A DNA stretch of 64,000 nt from Daejeonella sp. (GCF_030684675.1 NZ_JAUXXZ010000016.1:62001-126000), one strand, 5' to 3'. Counted from the first letter of the stretch, positions 1 to 9,409 are shown. The notes: generated from the letters alone by a model not told the origin. Translations and numbers: made by a program.

Positions 1-1200
1 AAAGCTTCCCTGGGATTAAATCCGGAAGGCGCTGTTGACCGCAAAATAGGTTTAATCCGTTTGGATAAGGAAGATGGAAGTCCGCTTGCATTGATCGCCA
101 ATTATGCGATCCATGGAACAGTGCTTGGCCCTGCTCAAACTGAGATCAGTGGTGATGCCCCCGGAATCGTATCTGAATATGTCGAACAAAAATTAGGTGT
201 CCCACTCCTATTCATCAATGGTGCAGCAGGCAATCTGGCACCTATTTACAGTGTTTATCCAAATCCCCGAGCAGGGCATCTGAGTCAGTTTAAAGTATTA
301 TTAGGCGACAAGATTCTCTCTGCAAATAAAGAAATAGTATCCGGCCGCTCTGATATAAAGTTATTTACAGGATCGCTGATCATAGAAACCCCAAGAAAAC
401 CCAATTTAAGCTGGCCTAAGGATTTAGCAAGATATACCCAGACTTCTTCGAATGGAGAAAATATGGTGCTGCTACCGGCAAGATTCCTGAAGATCAATGA
501 AGATGTGGCTATATGGAGTTTACCGGTTGAGCTGTTTTGTGAGATCTCAAACGAGATCCGCGATCGTTCTCCATTCCCCTTTACATTTTTCTATGGCTAC
601 ACAAATGGCTGGCTCGGATATCTGCCTACAGAAAAGGAATGGAAACATGGTGGCTATGAAATCGAAACCGTTTCCCCATACACACCTGCTGTAGAGAAAC
701 ATTTAAAAGAAGCCGTTCTGGGCTACCTGGAAGGTGAAATGAAGAGCACACCAGCATCCCAGCCACAAACTCTCAATAAACCAGCAATTGTAAAACCAGA
801 AACTGATGGTATGCTCAGACTGACCGCCAGAAATGGGAAAGGCATTGGACCGAAAATTAAATACATGCCCGAATGGTGGGCTTTTGGATGGTTTACTAAT
901 TTAGACAGGGTTGAATGGGATATTGAAGTAGATCTTGAAGGTGAATACAATGCCGAGCTGGTTTGGTCAGTTTCTGATGAAACAGCAGGTAATGAGTTTC
1001 TGCTTGAAGCCGGCAAACAAAAACTGACCGGAACTATTGACCGCAGCGGTTCCTGGGAAACCTTTAAATCAAAAAATATCGGTACAATCAAACTAAAGCC
1101 TGGCCGGCAGAAAATCGTCTTCAGATCAAACAAGCCTACTGTAGATGCCGGAATGCTGGACCTGCGGGAAATTAAACTTAGCTTGGTCAAAAGCAATTAA
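1..1200 (+). CDS. Neutral/alkaline ceramidase-like protein, 5' truncated by window edge
   Basis: The reading frame is open from base 1, so the N-terminus lies outside the window. The visible part carries the end of a neutral/alkaline non-lysosomal ceramidase-type catalytic domain: a His in an N-Y-A-I-H-G segment and a G-A-A-G-N-L-A-P loop resembling the conserved loop of that family. From about residue 270 of the visible part a beta-rich C-terminal domain follows that resembles carbohydrate-binding or fucosidase-type C-terminal modules. The family hydrolyses the amide bond of ceramides. Bacteroidota homologues are often exported and their real substrates are mostly untested, so the substrate is not claimed. 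It is followed 26 bp later by the isomerase gene, and a second family member lies at 3007. Confidence 0.75.
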   Translation, partial: KASLGLNPEGAVDRKIGLIRLDKEDGSPLALIANYAIHGTVLGPAQTEISGDAPGIVSEYVEQKLGVPLLFINGAAGNLAPIYSVYPNPRAGHLSQFKVLLGDKILSANKEIVSGRSDIKLFTGSLIIETPRKPNLSWPKDLARYTQTSSNGENMVLLPARFLKINEDVAIWSLPVELFCEISNEIRDRSPFPFTFFYGYTNGWLGYLPTEKEWKHGGYEIETVSPYTPAVEKHLKEAVLGYLEGEMKSTPASQPQTLNKPAIVKPETDGMLRLTARNGKGIGPKIKYMPEWWAFGWFTNLDRVEWDIEVDLEGEYNAELVWSVSDETAGNEFLLEAGKQKLTGTIDRSGSWETFKSKNIGTIKLKPGRQKIVFRSNKPTVDAGMLDLREIKLSLVKSN

Positions 1201-1226
1201 ACACTCATATTCTAAATCAATATAAA

Positions 1227-2081
1227 ATGATAACCTTAAAAAATAGTCTCTGGTATTTATGCCTTCTCGCTGTTTCATTCATTGGATGTGCTGAAAGTTT
1301 CAAAAAAACTCAGGACCAGAATGCCGAATGGAATATGGGAGTAGCTTTATATTCCTTTAACCGGTTTTCATTTGCAGATGCCCTTGATAAAGCTGACAGT
1401 GCCGGAGTGAGTTATGTGGAAGGCTTTTCTTTCCATAATATGGGTAAGGAGTTCAATGATAAAACTATGGCTGCGATGACTGATGAAGACATCAGTAAAT
1501 TGAAGGAAATGCTTAGCGCTAAAAAGCTTGAAATGCAATCTATGTATGTTAGTGGTGCAAAAAATGAAGCCGACTGGAAGTATTATTTTGAGCTGGCCAG
1601 GGAAATGAATATGCAGCACCTGGTATGTGAACCTGAAAAGGAATCATGGGATATGCTGGATAGTCTGGCAGGAGTATACAAAATCAAAATAGCCATTCAT
1701 GAGCATGCGAAAGGAAAAAGCCTTTACTGGCATCCTGATTCTGTAATCGCCGCAATGAAAGACCATCCAAATTTTGGTGTATGTGCCGATCTTGGGCATT
1801 GGGAAAGAAGCGGATTAAATCCTGTTGAATGTTTGAAAAAACTGGAGGGAAATATACTTGGAGTCCATCTGAAAGACATCCATCAATCCAATAATCCTGA
1901 TGCAAATGATGTCATTATTGGCAAAGGTGTCATTAATTTCCCTCCCATAATAGACGAATTAAAACGTCAGCAATTTAAGGGTGTGATTCATGTAGAATGC
2001 GAGCATAAAATGGAGAATAACCTCGCCGAGGTGATCGCAGGAAAGAAATACTTCGAGGGATTATATACTAAAGTCAATTAA
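1227..2081 (+). CDS. Sugar phosphate isomerase/epimerase-like TIM-barrel lipoprotein
   Basis: A 284-residue protein that begins with a hydrophobic segment ending in the lipobox S-F-I-G-C, so it is probably a lipoprotein exported to the periplasm. The rest matches the xylose-isomerase-like TIM barrel (AP endonuclease 2 superfamily). Likely metal ligands sit in C-E-P-E-K, I-H-E-H, C-A-D-L-G-H-W, V-H-L-K-D-I-H and the terminal V-E-C-E-H strands. Family members isomerise or epimerise sugars and inositols. The cluster context (deacetylase, dehydratase, SDR, lactonase) supports a role in carbohydrate breakdown, but the substrate cannot be read from sequence. It lies 22 bp upstream of the deacetylase gene in what looks like one operon. 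Confidence 0.8.
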   Translation: MITLKNSLWYLCLLAVSFIGCAESFKKTQDQNAEWNMGVALYSFNRFSFADALDKADSAGVSYVEGFSFHNMGKEFNDKTMAAMTDEDISKLKEMLSAKKLEMQSMYVSGAKNEADWKYYFELAREMNMQHLVCEPEKESWDMLDSLAGVYKIKIAIHEHAKGKSLYWHPDSVIAAMKDHPNFGVCADLGHWERSGLNPVECLKKLEGNILGVHLKDIHQSNNPDANDVIIGKGVINFPPIIDELKRQQFKGVIHVECEHKMENNLAEVIAGKKYFEGLYTKVN

Positions 2082-2103
2082 AAGAAAGCAAACTGAACCT
2101 ACT

Positions 2104-2949
2104 ATGAAATCCTTTTTAACAATAGTAAAACGAAATATTATTTCTTTCAACAAGAATTTATTTCTAATTACATTATCTATTTTTCTTTCTGCAAAAATGC
2201 TCTTGGCGCAACAAAATGAATCAACATTTGCCTGGCCTGAGGGAAAGCAAATAGCGATCAGTTTAAGTTTTGATGATGCCCGTGCAAGTCAGGTAGATGC
2301 CGGAACAGCACTGCTCGATCAGTATGGAGTTAAAGGCACATTTTATGTGGTTCCTAACTCTGTAAAACAAAGATTGGAGGGCTGGAAGAAAGCAGTTGCC
2401 AGTGGTCATGAAATAGGGAATCATTCATTTAACCATCCCTGTACAGGTAATTTTCCATGGTCGAGACAAAAGGCCATAGAGAATTATACCCTGAAAATAA
2501 TGCGGAATGAATTAATTCTGGCCAATAAGGATATTAAGGAATTACTTGGAGTGGAAGCTGAGGTATTTGCTTATCCTTGCGGACAAACCTATATCGGCAG
2601 AGGGGAAAACACGAAAAGCTATGTGCCTGTTGTATCAAAACTATTTCTCAGCGGCAGAGGCTGGTTGGATGAGGGTCCAAATGCTCCTCAATTCTGTGAT
2701 CTTGCCCAGTTAACCGGAATGGAAATGGATGGTAAAGATTTTGAGCAAATTTTACCGCTAATTGAAAATGCAAAAAAATCAGGTGCCTGGCTGGTTCTTG
2801 CAGGACATGAAATGGGTACTTCAGGAAACCAAACAACCCGGTTGAGTATGCTGAAAAAGCTAATTGAGTATTCACAAAACCCGGCAAATGGGATCTGGAT
2901 TGCTCCGGTTGGGACTGTAGCTAAATATATAAAGGGACAGAAGGGATAA
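2104..2949 (+). CDS. Polysaccharide deacetylase (NodB-like) family protein, exported
   Basis: 281 residues with an N-terminal hydrophobic signal (about residues 20-36, ending L-L-A-Q). The NodB homology domain shows S-L-S-F-D-D-A (general base Asp and metal Asp) and G-H-E-I-G-N-H-S-F-N-H (the H-x(3-4)-H metal motif), followed by a Y-P-C-G motif and a late A-G-H-E segment. Known members are metal-dependent hydrolases that remove N- or O-acetyl groups from polysaccharides. Together with the neighbouring periplasmic isomerase and ceramidase-like proteins this suggests processing of an acetylated glycan or glycolipid outside the cytoplasm. That last point is inference. Confidence 0.85.
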   Translation: MKSFLTIVKRNIISFNKNLFLITLSIFLSAKMLLAQQNESTFAWPEGKQIAISLSFDDARASQVDAGTALLDQYGVKGTFYVVPNSVKQRLEGWKKAVASGHEIGNHSFNHPCTGNFPWSRQKAIENYTLKIMRNELILANKDIKELLGVEAEVFAYPCGQTYIGRGENTKSYVPVVSKLFLSGRGWLDEGPNAPQFCDLAQLTGMEMDGKDFEQILPLIENAKKSGAWLVLAGHEMGTSGNQTTRLSMLKKLIEYSQNPANGIWIAPVGTVAKYIKGQKG

Positions 2950-3006
2950 AATGAGCTTTTACAGATCTAATTAAAATCTGTTAAATAATACTTAGCTTTT
3001 AAGTCT

Positions 3007-4581
3007 ATGCAACGTTTAAGAAGTTACCGTAATTTAAATCTGGAAATAATTCAGGTTCCTAAATTCTATTCTTCGGGATTTACTTTCCAATCCTTGCTCA
3101 AGCCTTTCATTATTCCATTTTCGACACTTTTGATAGCAATTACCTTATGTTGCGCTTTAAATTCATCTGCATCAGAAATATACATTGGGAAGTCTGAGGC
3201 AAATATCAGTCCTACCCTGCCCGTGGCTTTAATGGGTCAGTTTAATCTCAGGATTGCAAATACGGCAGCCACCCCTCTGACTGCCAATGTAGTGGCACTG
3301 GAATCAAGAGAAGGTGCAAAATCTCTTGATGCGGTTGTTTTCGTATCCTGTGACCTGGTTTATATCCCAACGCCATTACTTTCAATGATTCGGATGGAAG
3401 TTTCAAAACAGTTGGCCGGTTTCGATGGCAACAAGATTATTCTGAATGCGACACATACCCATACAGCACCGGTACTGGAAGACAATTTAGATGAATCCTC
3501 ATTTTTGTACAAGATCCCGGTGGGAGTCAGTCCGGTAAGTGCTTACAGAGCTTTATTTGTGAAGAATGTGGCCGATGCAATCGTTAAAGCATGGAAGAGC
3601 CGGAGTCCCGGTAGTGTAAGCTGGGGACTTAACAGAGCTGCAATCCCATATAACCGTCGCGCATCTTATGCCAATAATACGACCACAATGTATGGTAAAA
3701 CTAATGTGCCTGAGTTTCGGAACCTCGAAGGCTATGAAGATCATGATATTAATTCCCTTTTCTTCTGGAATAAAGAGGGAAAACTGATTGCGATGAGTAT
3801 TGATGTTGCATGCCCGGCACAGGAGGTTGAAGGACGTTCGGAGGTCAATGCAGATTACTGGCATCCGGTTCGAATGGCTCTAAAGGAAAAATTCGGTGAT
3901 GATTTAACAGTACTGAGCTGGATTGGTGCTGCAGGAGATCAGTCTCCACATATTATGTACCGCAAGGCAGCCGATGAACGGATGCTTAAACTAAGTAACA
4001 AGAGCCGCATGGATGATATCGCCGAACGTGTTGTAGCAGCTGTCGAGGAAACCTATAAGACAGTAAAGAATGATCAGTATCGCAATCTTCAGCTAGTCCA
4101 TAAAGTTGAAAAGATTAAGCTACCTGTACGGATAATCACAGAAAAGGAATACGAGGAATCAAAAATTGTGCAGGATGAAGCGGCAGCTCTTATTGCAAAG
4201 GATCCCAAAGCTGCAGACCAGCATTATGCAAAAATGACCTGGTTTGGAGATGTTCTCAAACGGTTTGAAAAGCAAAAAACAAATCCGGATTATGAAACAG
4301 AAATACATGTTTTGCGTATCGGAGATGCTGTAATATGTACCAATCAATTCGAGCTGTTTACAGATTATGGCATACGCATTCAGGCACGCAGCAAAGCCTT
4401 ACAAACATTTGTTATCCAGCTTGCAGGTCCGGGAACCTATCTCGCAACAGAAAAAGCTATCCGGGGTGGTGGCTACAGTGCTGTTTGTCAGAGTAATATC
4501 GTCGGTTCTGAGGGCGGACAAATTCTTGTCGACCGAACGGTTAAATTAATTGATGAAATGTGGGCCGAAAAAACCAATTGA
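3007..4581 (+). CDS. Neutral/alkaline non-lysosomal ceramidase family protein
   Basis: 524 residues. A 35-residue leader precedes a hydrophobic signal segment (about residues 36-55), which is a long n-region, but no better internal Met exists. The catalytic domain shows the family zinc motif N-A-T-H-T-H-T-A-P and the active-site loop I-G-A-A-G-D-Q-S-P-H. It is paralogous in type to the truncated gene at 1-1200 but lacks that protein's extra C-terminal beta-rich module. Ceramidases hydrolyse N-acyl sphingoid lipids. Sphingobacteriaceae make sphingolipids, so either an endogenous or an environmental substrate is possible. The gene closes the first half of the cluster, and a 168-bp gap separates it from the dehydratase. 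Confidence 0.8.
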   Translation: MQRLRSYRNLNLEIIQVPKFYSSGFTFQSLLKPFIIPFSTLLIAITLCCALNSSASEIYIGKSEANISPTLPVALMGQFNLRIANTAATPLTANVVALESREGAKSLDAVVFVSCDLVYIPTPLLSMIRMEVSKQLAGFDGNKIILNATHTHTAPVLEDNLDESSFLYKIPVGVSPVSAYRALFVKNVADAIVKAWKSRSPGSVSWGLNRAAIPYNRRASYANNTTTMYGKTNVPEFRNLEGYEDHDINSLFFWNKEGKLIAMSIDVACPAQEVEGRSEVNADYWHPVRMALKEKFGDDLTVLSWIGAAGDQSPHIMYRKAADERMLKLSNKSRMDDIAERVVAAVEETYKTVKNDQYRNLQLVHKVEKIKLPVRIITEKEYEESKIVQDEAAALIAKDPKAADQHYAKMTWFGDVLKRFEKQKTNPDYETEIHVLRIGDAVICTNQFELFTDYGIRIQARSKALQTFVIQLAGPGTYLATEKAIRGGGYSAVCQSNIVGSEGGQILVDRTVKLIDEMWAEKTN

Positions 4582-4749
4582 AAAGCTCAATATTTTCATT
4601 CATAATTGTGTGTTTAAGGATTTTTCAACACCTTTAGTTAGCGGGTATTAATTGAAAGATTTGGTTTAATCTTTTGATCAGGAAAAGGTTTACTCATTTA
4701 TATATTTCGATGCTGATTGATTAAGCATGGATTATTAAAAAGATTTAAA

Positions 4750-6462
4750 ATGAAGAAAAAATTACGTAGCCAGCAGTGGTTTGGCAAGACTGGTAAGGAT
4801 GGGATAATTTACAGGGCCTGGATGAAAAATCAGGGTATACCCGACTATGAGTTCCAGGGTAAACCGATCATCGGAATATGCAATACCTGGTCGGAACTGA
4901 CCCCCTGCAATGCCCATTTCAGGGAACTGGCGGAGTCCGTTAAAAGGGGAATCTTTGAAGCCGGTGGTTTCCCGGTAGAATTTCCGGTAATGTCATTAGG
5001 CGAAACTCTGATCAAACCAACAGCGATGCTTTACCGGAATCTTGCCAGTATGGATGTAGAGGAATCGATTCGTGCAAATCCAATGGATGGTGTTGTTTTA
5101 TTGTGCGGATGTGATAAAACCACCCCCTCACTGGTTATGGGCGCCTGCAGTGTCGATATTCCTACAATCGTAGTATCCGGCGGGCCAATGCTCACCGGTA
5201 AATATAATGGCAGGGATATAGGTACAAGTGATGTCTGGAGGTTCACAGATGATGTGAAATCAGGCATCATGTCTGAAGAAGAGCTTAATATTGCCGAGGC
5301 CGGATTATGCCGCAGTCAGGGGCATTGTGCCGTTATGGGTACAGCTTCGACTATGGCCACAATGGTTGAATCTTTGGGGCTAACCCTGCCTCAGAATGCG
5401 GCCATTCCGGCTGCTGATTCAAGACGGAAAGTACTGGCTCAGCTTTCAGGCAAAAGAATAGTTGAGATGGTGAGAGAAGACCAAAAATTATCAGACATCC
5501 TGACTAAAGAAGCTTTTGAAAATGCCATTAAAGTCAATGCCGCAATCGGCGGATCTACCAATTTTGTGATTCACTTATTAGCGATTGCCGGCAGAATTGG
5601 TATACCCCTTGAGATCAAAGATTTTGATCGTCTGTCTGCTTCTATTCCGCTTCTGGCGAACCTGCAACCTTCCGGAAAGTTCTTTATGGAAGATCTGTAT
5701 TATGCCGGCGGAGTACCTGCACTTCTTAAGGAACTCGATTCCTTCCTCAATACGGATTGCATTACTGCGAACGGTAAAACAATTCAGGAAAATTATCAAA
5801 ATGCAAAATGCTATAATCGTGATGTAATTGCTTCAATCGATAAACCATTTAACAATACCACTGCATTGGCAGTTCTTTATGGAAATATTTGCGAAAACGG
5901 CGCAGTAATCAAACCAACTGCAGCAAGTCCGCATTTGTTCCAGCACAGCGGAAAAGCAGTCGTTTTTGAAAATATTGAAGATTATAAATTAAGGATTGAT
6001 GATCCTGATTTACCTGTAGATGAAAATAGCGTCCTTGTTTTAAAGAATGTAGGCCCCAAAGGCTATCCCGGAATGCCGGAGGTTGGGAATATGACCTTAC
6101 CATTAAAACTGCTTGAAAAGGGAGTTAAGGATATTGTCAGAATCTCTGACGGCCGCATGAGCGGTACGGGATTTGGAACAGTTGTTTTGCACATATCGCC
6201 TGAGGCGACTCTGGGAGGAAATTTCAGTGTACTTGAAACCGGAGACCTGATCACCCTTGATCTGAATGCCCGTACACTGAATGTCGACCTCAGTACAGAA
6301 GAACTTCAGCAGAGAAAAGATAAATGGAAGCCCTCCCCTGCGCTTACTGATAGAGGCTATACCAGTCTGTACATCAATAACGTGGAACAGGCACATTTGG
6401 GCGCCGACCTTGGTTTCCTTAAAGGAGGCTCTGGCAGCGAGGTAACAAGAGACTCCCATTAA
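4750..6462 (+). CDS. IlvD/Edd family sugar-acid dehydratase (L-arabinonate dehydratase type)
   Basis: 570 residues from the ATG at 4750. An upstream TTG at 4717 would add 11 residues and is less likely. The N-terminus (R-S-Q-Q-W-F-G-...-Y-R-A-W-M-K-N-Q-G) is typical of the pentonate/hexonate branch of the family rather than of biosynthetic dihydroxy-acid dehydratase. Likely Fe-S ligands are Cys53 (T-P-C-N-A-H), Cys121 (C-G-C-D-K-T-T-P) and Cys193 (S-Q-G-H-C). Such enzymes convert aldonic acids to 2-keto-3-deoxy acids in the cytoplasm. The following SDR and lactonase genes complete the preceding steps of that route. Exact sugar specificity is not determinable here. Confidence 0.88.
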   Translation: MKKKLRSQQWFGKTGKDGIIYRAWMKNQGIPDYEFQGKPIIGICNTWSELTPCNAHFRELAESVKRGIFEAGGFPVEFPVMSLGETLIKPTAMLYRNLASMDVEESIRANPMDGVVLLCGCDKTTPSLVMGACSVDIPTIVVSGGPMLTGKYNGRDIGTSDVWRFTDDVKSGIMSEEELNIAEAGLCRSQGHCAVMGTASTMATMVESLGLTLPQNAAIPAADSRRKVLAQLSGKRIVEMVREDQKLSDILTKEAFENAIKVNAAIGGSTNFVIHLLAIAGRIGIPLEIKDFDRLSASIPLLANLQPSGKFFMEDLYYAGGVPALLKELDSFLNTDCITANGKTIQENYQNAKCYNRDVIASIDKPFNNTTALAVLYGNICENGAVIKPTAASPHLFQHSGKAVVFENIEDYKLRIDDPDLPVDENSVLVLKNVGPKGYPGMPEVGNMTLPLKLLEKGVKDIVRISDGRMSGTGFGTVVLHISPEATLGGNFSVLETGDLITLDLNARTLNVDLSTEELQQRKDKWKPSPALTDRGYTSLYINNVEQAHLGADLGFLKGGSGSEVTRDSH

Positions 6463-6477
6463 ATTAGGACACTGAAT

Positions 6478-7245
6478 ATGAATTATAAGTCATTCGACAA
6501 AAAAGTAGCTATCGTTACAGGTGCAGGTCAGGGAATTGGTTTCGAAATTTGCAGACAATTAGCAAAGGAAGGAGCTGCGGTTATATTAAACGATCTTGAT
6601 TCAGATCTTTCGGAGAGTGCAGCAAAGAAAATCAGGGAGGAAGATGGTAATTGCATTTCCCTTTCGGGTGATTCGAGTGATCTGGACTTCATTCAAAGCA
6701 TGGTTGATCTTGCCGTAAAACAGTTCGGAAAACTGGATATAGTGATTGCAAATGCAGGTATCACTTTATTTGGCGACTTTTTAACTTACAGTCCGGAAGC
6801 CTTTAACAGAGTACTAAATGTGAATATGGCAGGCACATTCTTCCTGACACAGGCTGCTGCAAAGCAGATGAAACAACAGGCTGGTGGGGGTTCAATCCTG
6901 TTCACTTCATCAATTACCGGACGCCAGGCACATAAAGATCTGGCCGCTTATGCGATGACCAAGGCAGCACTGGATATGCTTGCAAGGAACCTGGTGATCG
7001 AACTATCTGCTTATAAAATCAATGTAAATACAATTGCTCCCGGAGCCACCATAACAGAAAGAACAACAAATGACCCTGATTATGAGACAGTTTGGTCAAA
7101 ACTAACGCCCATGGGTAGACCGGGAACAACCACAGATGTTGCCGATGCTGCCCTGTTTCTGGTATCCGATAAAGCAAAACAGATTACCGGTCAATGTCTT
7201 GTTATCGATGGAGGTTGGTCCTGTATCAGTCCTTCCCCTTTTTGA
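6478..7245 (+). CDS. SDR family NAD(P)-dependent oxidoreductase, probable sugar dehydrogenase
   Basis: 255 residues, a complete classical short-chain dehydrogenase. It has the dinucleotide-binding T-G-A-G-Q-G-I-G motif near residue 15, N-A-G-I near residue 93, a catalytic Ser in S-S-I-T-G and Y158-x-x-x-K162. The C-terminal I-D-G-G-W is also typical. It starts 15 bp after the dehydratase stop and is followed by the SMP-30 lactonase, so it probably oxidises an aldose to the aldonolactone. Alternative roles (gluconate or deoxy-acid dehydrogenase) are possible because SDR specificity is poorly predictable from sequence. Confidence 0.85.
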   Translation: MNYKSFDKKVAIVTGAGQGIGFEICRQLAKEGAAVILNDLDSDLSESAAKKIREEDGNCISLSGDSSDLDFIQSMVDLAVKQFGKLDIVIANAGITLFGDFLTYSPEAFNRVLNVNMAGTFFLTQAAAKQMKQQAGGGSILFTSSITGRQAHKDLAAYAMTKAALDMLARNLVIELSAYKINVNTIAPGATITERTTNDPDYETVWSKLTPMGRPGTTTDVADAALFLVSDKAKQITGQCLVIDGGWSCISPSPF

Positions 7246-7268
7246 TCTTAAGGAATCCTAATCAAATA

Positions 7269-8141
7269 ATGAAAGCAAAAATCCTTTTCCCTGCCCAATG
7301 CCTGCTGGGCGAAGGACCGCTTTGGCATGCCGAACGAAATTCATGCTTCTGGGTTGATATTGAGCGTGGTATTTTATTTGAGTATCAGTGGATCATCAAG
7401 GAAACCAGAACCTGGAAATTTGAAGGCAGGCTCACTATGGTTTGCCCCGGCACAGCAAATTGTCTGATTCTGGGTTTAAACGGAGGAATTGCCAGGTTTG
7501 ATTTGAATACTGAGAAGCTGAAATGGATCCTGGATATTGAGTCAGAGATTACAGGAAACCGCTGTAATGATGCTAAGTGTGACATCAGTGGTAGATTATG
7601 GATTGGTACGATGGATATGGCTTTTAAACCGGGTGCCGCATCATTATACTGCATTGATAAAAATCTCAGTAAACAAAAAAAGCTGAGCAATCTGACCATT
7701 TCCAACGGGATGGGCTGGACGGCCGATAACAAGCGAATGTATTTTATTGATAGTCCCACACAAAGCGTTCAATCCTATTCATTCGACCCAATTAATGGAG
7801 ATATCCTGTTTGAGAAAAACGCTGTTCATATTCCTGAAGAAATGGGCACACCCGATGGAATGTGTATCGACCGGGAAGGTATGTTATGGGTAGCACATTG
7901 GGGAGGTTTTGGTGTTTACCGCTGGAATCCCTTAAATGGGGGACTTCTCGAAAAGATTGAAATACCCGTCCCCCATGTAACGTCCTGTGCTTTCGCTGGT
8001 GAGAATCTTGATCACCTGATCATTACCACCGCCAGAGGAGATCTGAATGATGATGAACTGAAAAAATATCCGGAAAGCGGAAATGTATTCTTTTTAAAGA
8101 TGGAGGTTAGAGGAACAGAACCCAATACCTGCATTTTTTGA
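7269..8141 (+). CDS. SMP-30/gluconolactonase/LRE family sugar lactonase
   Basis: 290 residues from the ATG at 7269. The open frame reaches back to 7194, but that part overlaps the SDR gene in another frame. Motifs of the six-bladed SMP-30 propeller are present: E-G-P-L-W (metal Glu near the N-terminus), R-C-N-D-A-K-C-D (metal Asn), S-N-G-M-G-W and G-T-P-D-G-M (metal Asp). No signal peptide is seen, so it should act in the cytoplasm like the SDR and dehydratase. Known members hydrolyse aldonolactones with a divalent metal. It is the last gene of the catabolic cluster. Confidence 0.87.
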   Translation: MKAKILFPAQCLLGEGPLWHAERNSCFWVDIERGILFEYQWIIKETRTWKFEGRLTMVCPGTANCLILGLNGGIARFDLNTEKLKWILDIESEITGNRCNDAKCDISGRLWIGTMDMAFKPGAASLYCIDKNLSKQKKLSNLTISNGMGWTADNKRMYFIDSPTQSVQSYSFDPINGDILFEKNAVHIPEEMGTPDGMCIDREGMLWVAHWGGFGVYRWNPLNGGLLEKIEIPVPHVTSCAFAGENLDHLIITTARGDLNDDELKKYPESGNVFFLKMEVRGTEPNTCIF

Positions 8142-8239
8142 CCCGGCCAGGATTCAAATCGAGTTCTTGTCTAAAATATTCCAACAGCAACCTGTATCCT
8201 GATAATCAAAGCTGACAGAAAAACTCAGAACAAAAATTC

Positions 8240-8247
8240 TATCTTTG
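8240..8247 (+). promoter_or_regulatory. Probable -7 box for ychF
   Basis: TATCTTTG fits the Bacteroidota -7 consensus TAnnTTTG, 58 bp before the ychF ATG. No TTG is seen at the ideal -33 position, so only the -7 element is supported. Confidence 0.5.
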
Positions 8248-8305
8248 CGCCAATTAAGCTAAAAGTTGAAAGCTTAATACTTACAAATATAACTTACAAA
8301 CAAAA

Positions 8306-9406
8306 ATGGCATTACAGTGCGGTATAGTTGGATTACCAAATGTTGGAAAATCTACACTTTTTAATTGTTTATCGAACGCAAAGGCGCAGGCGGCAAATTT
8401 TCCATTCTGCACCATCGAACCTAATATCGGTGTGATTACTGTACCTGATCACCGTTTAACCAAGCTTGCAGAACTGGTAAAGCCGGTTAAAGTTCAACCA
8501 AATACTATTGAAATCGTAGATATTGCCGGGCTCGTAAAAGGAGCCAGCAAAGGCGAAGGACTTGGAAACCAGTTTCTAGGAAATATACGTGCTACCAATG
8601 CAATCATACATGTTCTTCGCTGTTTTGATGATGACAATGTGATCCATGTGGATGGTTCGATTGATCCGATAAGAGATAAAGAAATCATTGATACTGAATT
8701 GCAGTTAAAAGACCTTGATGCTGTTTCAAAGCGCATCCAAAAGGTTGAGAAAATGGCTAAAACAGGAAATGATAAGGATGCTAAAAAGACTTATGAGGTT
8801 TGCAATATCGTTAAAGCACACCTTGAATCAGGCAAATCTGTGCGTACCGCTCCTATCAGTGAAGAAGACAAAGAATATATCGCCGACCTGTTTTTATTGA
8901 CAGAAAAGCCGGTGATGTATGTGTGTAATGTTGATGAGAAATCTGTAGTCAGTGGCAACCAGTATGTAGATAAGGTTCGTGAAGCAGTTAAGGAAGAAAA
9001 TGCAGAGGTGCTGGTTATTTCAGCTCAAATTGAGGCAGAAATAGCTTCTCTTGAAAGTTTTGAAGAAAGACAAATGTTTCTGGAAGATCTGGGACTGAGC
9101 GAGTCGGGAGTAACCCAATTAATACGTGCCGCCTATAAATTACTAAAGCTTGCGACCTATTTCACTGCCGGTGTGCAGGAAGTGAGAGCCTGGACCATTA
9201 CACAGGGTTTTACAGCCCCACAGGCTGCCGGAGTTATTCACACCGATTTTGAAAAGGGTTTTATACGAGCAGAGGTGATCAAATATGAGGATTTTGTAAA
9301 TCTCGGTTCTGAAGCCGCATGTAAAGAAGCCGGAAAGTTGGGTGTTGAAGGCAAAACTTATATTGTGCAGGATGGAGATATCATGCATTTCAGATTTAAT
9401 GTTTAG
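8306..9406 (+). CDS. ychF: Redox-regulated ATPase YchF (Obg-like ATPase)
   Basis: 366 residues, the usual length. The P-loop G-L-P-N-V-G-K-S-T is at residues 8-16, followed by N-F-P-F-C-T-I-E-P-N and D-I-A-G-L-V. The G4 region reads C-N-V-D-E instead of N-K-x-D, the hallmark of YchF proteins that prefer ATP to GTP. A coiled-coil region and a C-terminal TGS domain follow. YchF binds the ribosome and is linked to oxidative-stress and translation control in other bacteria. The gene is monocistronic here, with its own probable promoter, and is followed directly by tRNA-Arg. Confidence 0.96.
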   Translation: MALQCGIVGLPNVGKSTLFNCLSNAKAQAANFPFCTIEPNIGVITVPDHRLTKLAELVKPVKVQPNTIEIVDIAGLVKGASKGEGLGNQFLGNIRATNAIIHVLRCFDDDNVIHVDGSIDPIRDKEIIDTELQLKDLDAVSKRIQKVEKMAKTGNDKDAKKTYEVCNIVKAHLESGKSVRTAPISEEDKEYIADLFLLTEKPVMYVCNVDEKSVVSGNQYVDKVREAVKEENAEVLVISAQIEAEIASLESFEERQMFLEDLGLSESGVTQLIRAAYKLLKLATYFTAGVQEVRAWTITQGFTAPQAAGVIHTDFEKGFIRAEVIKYEDFVNLGSEAACKEAGKLGVEGKTYIVQDGDIMHFRFNV

Positions 9407-9409
9407 ACC

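Noticed and set aside
723-1196. 157-codon minus-strand frame opposite the ceramidase-like gene
   Set aside because: Shadow of the real plus-strand gene; Ser/Pro-rich composition typical of an antisense frame.
6103-6459. 118-codon minus-strand frame inside the dehydratase gene
   Set aside because: Antisense shadow; the plus-strand protein is conserved throughout this stretch.
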